Assembly (NCBI GenBank): GCA_023427575.1
Contig: JAEZAY010000496.1
Span: 1-10,068, forward strand
Direction: 5' to 3'
Source: Bacteroidota bacterium
GTDB lineage: Bacteria > Bacteroidota > Bacteroidia > Chitinophagales > Chitinophagaceae
DNA: 10,068 bases
Under the pieces are notes generated by a model, which made no database searches, was not told the DNA's origin, and saw only the letters and a program-made list of their open reading frames with translations. The translations under genes were made by a program, and so were the position numbers. Positions 7,080 to 10,068 of this stretch are shown here, piece by piece (the stretch's first letter is position 1; each line of letters begins with the position of its first letter).

Positions 7080-7363
7080 GGTTTCGGGTGATTAAGATAT
7101 TATTACCCGGACACCACTGGTGTGATAATGTGCAAATGTGCAAATACGGAAGTCTGCAGTTCTTAGGGCATATATTCTTATTATGCTTTGCTTTTCTTAT
7201 CTGCTTTGCGGGAAAATAAAAGAAAACGTAATGTGCAAATCTGCCAATTCAAAAACGGACGGCTTGGAGATAAAAAAAAAGAGTTGTTACCGGAGCAGCC
7301 CAATTTTTTGCGCAACTTTTATCTAAAAAAGTGGAAGGGGTCATTTACAATGACTGCTCCTAA
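7080..7363. repeat. Duplicated intergenic element, copy 2
   Basis: It has the same architecture as copy 1. The leader (7080-7119) is 29/40 identical to the first. After GT come three octamers, GTGATAAT GTGCAAAT GTGCAAAT (7122-7145), where copy 1 has one. The body (7146-7363) is 212/218 identical. The leader offset between copies is 283 bases and the body offset is 299; the 16-base difference is exactly two octamers. The body ends one base before the thioesterase stop codon (7365-7367, minus strand). A 15-base spacer separates it from copy 1. Confidence 0.9.
7272..7360 (-). terminator. Possible minus-strand structured RNA or terminator in repeat copy 2
   Basis: Read on the minus strand from the thioesterase stop, the element offers GGAGCAG (7360-7354) pairing with CTGCTCC (7298-7292). 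Inside is a perfect GTCATT-GTA-AATGAC hairpin (7354-7340). An AAAAGTTG arm (7320-7313) can pair with CAACTCTTTT (7286-7277), one base bulged, which runs into a T9 tract (7280-7272). The first and third pairings interlock, so they would form a pseudoknot or compete. This suits a 3'-end element for the operon. The T-tract stem is weak, so classic termination is uncertain. Copy 1 carries the same arms at 6973-7061. Confidence 0.35.
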
Positions 7364-7364
7364 C

Positions 7365-7796
7365 TTAAAATTCAAATGCTTTTTTTGCCGCCCCGGGAAG
7401 AGGCACTACTTTTTTCAGTTCATAATCATAACAAACCATCCCGGTTTTTGCATTGGCAACCGTAACAGTTTGTCCATCTTTTTCCTTTACCATTTTATAT
7501 TAAAGTTCAAACGAAAACTTTCCAATTTCACCGGCACCAACATAGGCGATAATGGTATCGCCATAAAAAAGTTCATTTTTAAATTCAATGCTTACATCGC
7601 TCATGATCATTCCGGTTCCCTCCAGATTTTTTTCGGAGTATCCGAGTGAAGCGAGGTATTGCATCCGGCTTTCATGGATCAGCGAAAGAATAGAATCATT
7701 GCCCACATGACCGCCATAATTCAAATCGGTAATTCGCACAGGGATCCGGGTAGAAAATCGGAATTGTTCAGGTAATACCAGTTTAACTCTCGCCAT
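7365..7796 (-). pseudogene. Hotdog-fold acyl-CoA thioesterase (4HBT/YbgC-like), interrupted by in-frame TAA
   Basis: Proteins of this family hydrolyse acyl-CoA thioesters. The first 98 codons encode IPVRITDLNYGGHVGNDSIL, with the Asp-x-x-x-x-Gly-His pattern of the family, then HESRMQYLASLGYSE and MIMSDVSIEFKNELFYGD. A TAA at 7502-7500 then stops the frame after GKFSFEL. The same frame continues with YKMVKEKDGQTVTVANAK and TGMVCYDYELKKVVPLPG and ends at TAA 7367-7365, exactly the last two strands expected of the family, for 142 sense codons in all. A single nonsense change, readthrough or a base error would explain this. The truncated protein would lack two core strands and probably not fold. 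ATG at 7796 lies 20 bases after the anti-sigma stop, so it is last in the operon. Confidence 0.85.
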
Positions 7797-7816
7797 TAAA
7801 AATTATAATAAAACGG

Positions 7817-8722
7817 TTAACGTTCGTGAAGTAGTTCTTTCAGTTCAAATATATCGAGAAAGTTGCTGGCGGCGGGAGTGAAGGCAACCTGTTCTACCAG
7901 TTTGCTTCTCCAGTTTTGAAATCGTTCTTTCCAAACGAGGCCTTCGTAATCGAGATCTTCCTGGCGAACTTCGCCATTCAGGTATTCCATTAGAGATAAA
8001 AACTTTTTTGACAATCTGGTTTGCTGTCCGTTTGGCCCTGTTACGGTTATGTATTTTGGATCAGATGCTGAAACAAGTGCCAGATCCATAATAATATTGC
8101 CATCGCGATCGCGGATCAGCGGAGCCGCCACCGCTATTTCTTCCGCCGCCATATCAACGGCTTTTTCCAGGTCTGCATAAGAAACCGGCTTTGGAGATTC
8201 ATAATAATATGCCATGGAAGATTGTTCAACCGGATTGTATTCGCCCTTCGTTTGTTTTACTACATTATTGGAAACTCTTTTTTGCACCGATGCCGGTAAT
8301 TTCTTTGGCTCGCCGGAATTCTTTTCCTTTTCAGAGGAAGCCGTTGGCTTCTGTGTTGTTTTCGGATCGCTTAGGGTGCTGGCTACCGGCAGGCTGCTGG
8401 TGGATACCAACTGATTATTGTAATCGCGGTTAAAATAATAGAATGCCGAAAATCCAATCAGGCCGATAACAACGGCTGCCGCTGCAATCCGCGTATAACG
8501 CATCGGCACCATTCGCGCTTTTGGTTTTTTTTGCTGATCAAGAAAAGCGGCTATGGTATTCCAGGCTGCCGGGGGAGGCTCAATTTCCGCTTCGGCAAGC
8601 CTTAGCTCAAAACCCACAGCAACCGAATGATCTTCTTCCAGTCGTCCAACAATTCTATTCCAGTTGTCCGGGGGAGGAACAACTTCCAGATTTCTGAGCC
8701 TGTATTGTAAATCTTCACTCAT
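7817..8722 (-). CDS. Putative membrane anti-sigma factor with duplicated PPP-W motif
   Basis: The 301-residue product probably holds the preceding ECF sigma factor inactive at the inner membrane. ATG at 8722 (MSEDLQYRLRNLE) lies 4 bases after the sigma stop; an 11-residue upstream extension would overlap the sigma gene. The cytoplasmic part carries two copies of a motif, PPPDNWNRIVGRLEE (16-30) and PPPAAWNTIAAFLDQ (49-63), 33 residues apart. One membrane segment follows (IAAAAVVIGLIGFSAFYYF, 79-97). The periplasmic part begins with a Ser/Thr/Lys/Pro-rich linker, then has a conserved-looking end: YITVTGPNGQQTRLSKK, a Trp-rich helix pair and FTPAASNFLDIFELKELL. It lacks the classic zinc-binding anti-sigma motif. 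The role is inferred from gene order, topology and the 'PP..W..I' style seen in Bacteroidota sigma partners. Confidence 0.8.
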   Translation of the reverse strand: MSEDLQYRLRNLEVVPPPDNWNRIVGRLEEDHSVAVGFELRLAEAEIEPPPAAWNTIAAFLDQQKKPKARMVPMRYTRIAAAAVVIGLIGFSAFYYFNRDYNNQLVSTSSLPVASTLSDPKTTQKPTASSEKEKNSGEPKKLPASVQKRVSNNVVKQTKGEYNPVEQSSMAYYYESPKPVSYADLEKAVDMAAEEIAVAAPLIRDRDGNIIMDLALVSASDPKYITVTGPNGQQTRLSKKFLSLMEYLNGEVRQEDLDYEGLVWKERFQNWRSKLVEQVAFTPAASNFLDIFELKELLHER

Positions 8723-8726
8723 ATTG

Positions 8727-9305
8727 TTATCGTGTATACGACTTTTGAGTATCACTTAAATATTGTGCAACCTTTTTCTGAAGGATGGCCTTTGCCCTGG
8801 CAAGCTGCGATTTGCTTGTTCCTTCGCTGATACCAAGCAATTCACCAATCTCCTTATGCGCGTACCCTTCAATCACATAAAGATTAAACACTGTTCGATA
8901 GCCGGGGGAAAGTTCCTGGATCAGGTTTATAATGTCTTTTTCTGCAAGACTGTCCAGCGCCGTTATATCACTGTCTTCAATAGTGCTTTCCTCCTTATCG
9001 CTAACGGTGGCCAGCTTGGCAGATTTTTTCCTGAAATGTTCAATCGATGAATTAACAAAAACCCTCCGTACCCATCCTTCAAAAGATCCTTCCGCCCGGA
9101 AGCGATGCAGGTTTTTAAACACTTTTATAAATCCTTCCTGTAAAAGATCCTGTGCATCGTCGGCATTGTTGGCATAGCGCAAACAAACCGCATACATTTT
9201 GGGCGCGAACCGCTTGTACAGTTCTTCCTGCATCCGGCGATCTCCTTCAATGCTTCCAGATATTAAGTCGGATTCACTTATGCTATGGTTGCTTTTTTCG
9301 TACAA
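8727..9305 (-). CDS. ECF-type RNA polymerase sigma factor
   Basis: An extracytoplasmic-function sigma factor of 192 residues that directs RNA polymerase to a stress or envelope regulon. Region 2 covers about residues 28-95: YKRFAPKMYAVCLRYANNADDAQDLLQEGFIKVF, then GSFEGWVRRVFVNSSIEHFRKK. An acidic linker follows (100-125). Region 4 has LSPGYRTVFNLYVIEGYAHKEIGELLG, then GTSKSQLARAKAILQKKV, the helix-turn-helix for the -35 region. The start is TTG at 9305: the only upstream ATG (9318) is out of frame, an in-frame TGA lies three codons upstream, and the next Met (25) would cut into region 2. It is 19 bases after rdgB and 4 bases before the anti-sigma gene. Confidence 0.92.
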   Translation of the reverse strand: MYEKSNHSISESDLISGSIEGDRRMQEELYKRFAPKMYAVCLRYANNADDAQDLLQEGFIKVFKNLHRFRAEGSFEGWVRRVFVNSSIEHFRKKSAKLATVSDKEESTIEDSDITALDSLAEKDIINLIQELSPGYRTVFNLYVIEGYAHKEIGELLGISEGTSKSQLARAKAILQKKVAQYLSDTQKSYTR

Positions 9306-9324
9306 TTATTTTCAGCATTAAATA

Positions 9325-9918
9325 TTATTTCTTAGCAGGTTCGTTTGCATGTTGCAAAAATAAAACCAGCTCCATAGCGGCTTTTTTCCGGTGGCTGTAA
9401 AGATTTTTTTCATCCAGGCTCATTTCTGCGAATGTTCTGGTATCGCCCTCCGGCACAAAAACCGGATCATAGCCAAAACCCGATGATCCTCTTCGTTCAT
9501 TGATAATATGACCCTGGCAGATACCCTCAAAAAAATGCGTTTCATTGTTAAGGATCAATGCTATGACGGTTCTAAACCTGGCTTTTACAGGGGTTCGGTT
9601 ACCGATTCGGAACAAAAGCTTTTCAATATTATCAGCAAACTCCGGATCACCGGCGGCATATCGCGCGCTTTTAACTCCGGGTTCACCATTCAGGATCTCC
9701 ACTTCCAGGCCGGTATCTTCACTAAAACAGGACAGGCCGGTCAGTTCATGAATGACCCGGGCTTTTTCTTCGGCATTTTCTTCCAGGGTATCGTAAGGTT
9801 CGGGAATCTCTATATCGATTCCCGCCTGTCGAAGCGTTTGGAGTTCAAAAGCAGATCCGATGGCCGACTGCAACTCTTCGATCTTGTGCTGGTTATTGGT
9901 AGCAAATATTAATTTCAT
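9325..9918 (-). CDS. rdgB: Non-canonical purine NTP pyrophosphatase (dITP/XTP)
   Basis: RdgB/Ham1 hydrolyses dITP, ITP and XTP to monophosphate and pyrophosphate, cleaning the nucleotide pool. The 197-residue protein is full length. It has FATNNQHKIEEL for phosphate binding (5-16), TLEENAEEKA with metal-binding Glu (44-53), SEDTGLEV with catalytic Asp68 (66-73), PGVKSARYAG-like block (80-90), GSSGFGYDPVF for the base (144-154), and SHRKKA (175-180). The start ATG at 9918 gives the usual MKLIFATNN. Only 2 bases separate it from the upstream gene and 19 from the sigma gene, so it is probably inside an operon. Confidence 0.96.
   Translation of the reverse strand: MKLIFATNNQHKIEELQSAIGSAFELQTLRQAGIDIEIPEPYDTLEENAEEKARVIHELTGLSCFSEDTGLEVEILNGEPGVKSARYAAGDPEFADNIEKLLFRIGNRTPVKARFRTVIALILNNETHFFEGICQGHIINERRGSSGFGYDPVFVPEGDTRTFAEMSLDEKNLYSHRKKAAMELVLFLQHANEPAKK
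9355..9362 (-). promoter_or_regulatory. Possible internal promoter for the sigma operon
   Basis: On the minus strand TATTTTTG (9362 to 9355) followed by CAAC matches TAnnTTTG at all six defined bases and is identical over nine bases to the comA site. It lies in the last codons of rdgB, 50 bases before the sigma start. No -33 box is evident. A six-base consensus is expected several times by chance in 10 kb, so this is tentative. Confidence 0.35.
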
Positions 9919-9920
9919 CC

Positions 9921-10068
9921 TTATATGTTAAACAGGATTTTAAGGCATTTCCAGAGGGCAGATTTTAATTCCCTGCTTTCCGGCGTTTTCTGGTTCATGG
10001 CTGAAAGTTCGGGCCCTGCTACATACATGCAGCCTCCATGCTGCTGAACTTTAAATGCCGGAAAATCA
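9921..10068 (-). CDS. C-terminal end of an unrecognised protein (partial)
   Basis: An open frame enters at the right edge and runs 48 codons to TAA at 9923-9921, 2 bases before the rdgB start. The other two minus frames have stops in the same stretch. It reads DFPAFKVQQHGGCMYVAGPE, then LSAMNQKTPESRELKSALWK and CLKILFNI, a plausible domain end with a closing amphipathic helix. I do not recognise the family. The tight spacing suggests co-transcription with rdgB. Confidence 0.6.
   Translation of the reverse strand, partial: DFPAFKVQQHGGCMYVAGPELSAMNQKTPESRELKSALWKCLKILFNI

Noticed and set aside
6839..7326. Paired 62-codon frames in the two repeat copies
   Set aside because: Their similarity only mirrors the DNA duplication. 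Most substitutions change amino acids, another frame is equally open, and there is no start context.
6797..7363. Insertion sequence or typical MITE
   Set aside because: No transposase fragments, terminal inverted repeats or target-site duplications were found at the copy edges.
6747..7364. CRISPR array
   Set aside because: The octamers are too short and irregularly spaced, there are no repeat-spacer units of 25-40 bases, and no cas genes are nearby.
7188..7649. Plus-strand open frame of 153 codons across the repeat end and the thioesterase
   Set aside because: It spans non-coding repeat and then lies antisense to a recognisable thioesterase; its composition (Phe/Asn/Lys-rich) has no family features.
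9508..9912. Plus-strand frame of 134 codons
   Set aside because: It is fully antisense to rdgB, whose catalytic motifs are all present.

Overview
The window looks like chromosomal DNA from a member of the Bacteroidota, most likely the Chitinophagales. Pointers are the long, Bacteroidota-type YidC with an MDRN start next to pyrG, the -7 promoter motif TATnTTTGC, an ECF sigma factor paired with a 'PPP..W..I' membrane anti-sigma protein, and the absence of clear Shine-Dalgarno sequences. This is inferred from protein and promoter style only; there is no rRNA.

Left part (1-3312). The last 44 codons of CTP synthase (pyrG) are followed by a 218-base gap and yidC, the inner-membrane insertase. A strong terminator closes yidC. 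Next come a secreted DUF4412/GLPGLI-like protein and, convergent with it at 8 bases, a small basic exported protein of unknown function.

Middle (3313-6746). A divergent intergenic region leads into a cytoplasmic TPR protein. A promoter-like site then precedes a two-gene unit: comA-type phosphosulfolactate synthase (PEP plus sulfite) and aroE (shikimate dehydrogenase), overlapping by 4 bases (ATGA).

Repeat region (6747-7364). No credible gene lies here. It holds octamers of the form NTGNNAAT and a tandemly duplicated element. Each copy is a 40-base leader (72% identical between copies), then 1 or 3 octamers, then a 218-base body (97% identical). Copy 2 ends one base before the stop codon of the minus-strand thioesterase. 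Read on the minus strand, the body has nested stems and a T9 run, so it may act as a 3'-end or RNA element.

Right part (7365-10068, all minus strand). In transcription order: the C-terminal end of an unrecognised protein, rdgB (non-canonical purine NTP pyrophosphatase), an ECF sigma factor with a TTG start, its putative membrane anti-sigma partner, and a hotdog-fold thioesterase. Gaps are 2, 19, 4 and 20 bases, so this looks like one operon, possibly with an internal promoter in the 3' end of rdgB. The thioesterase has an in-frame TAA after 98 codons, while the remaining 44 codons of the family-like C-terminus continue in the same frame.

Most of the window is ordinary housekeeping sequence. 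The unusual parts are the octamer-linked duplicated element and its junction with the interrupted thioesterase, and the duplicated motif in the anti-sigma protein.
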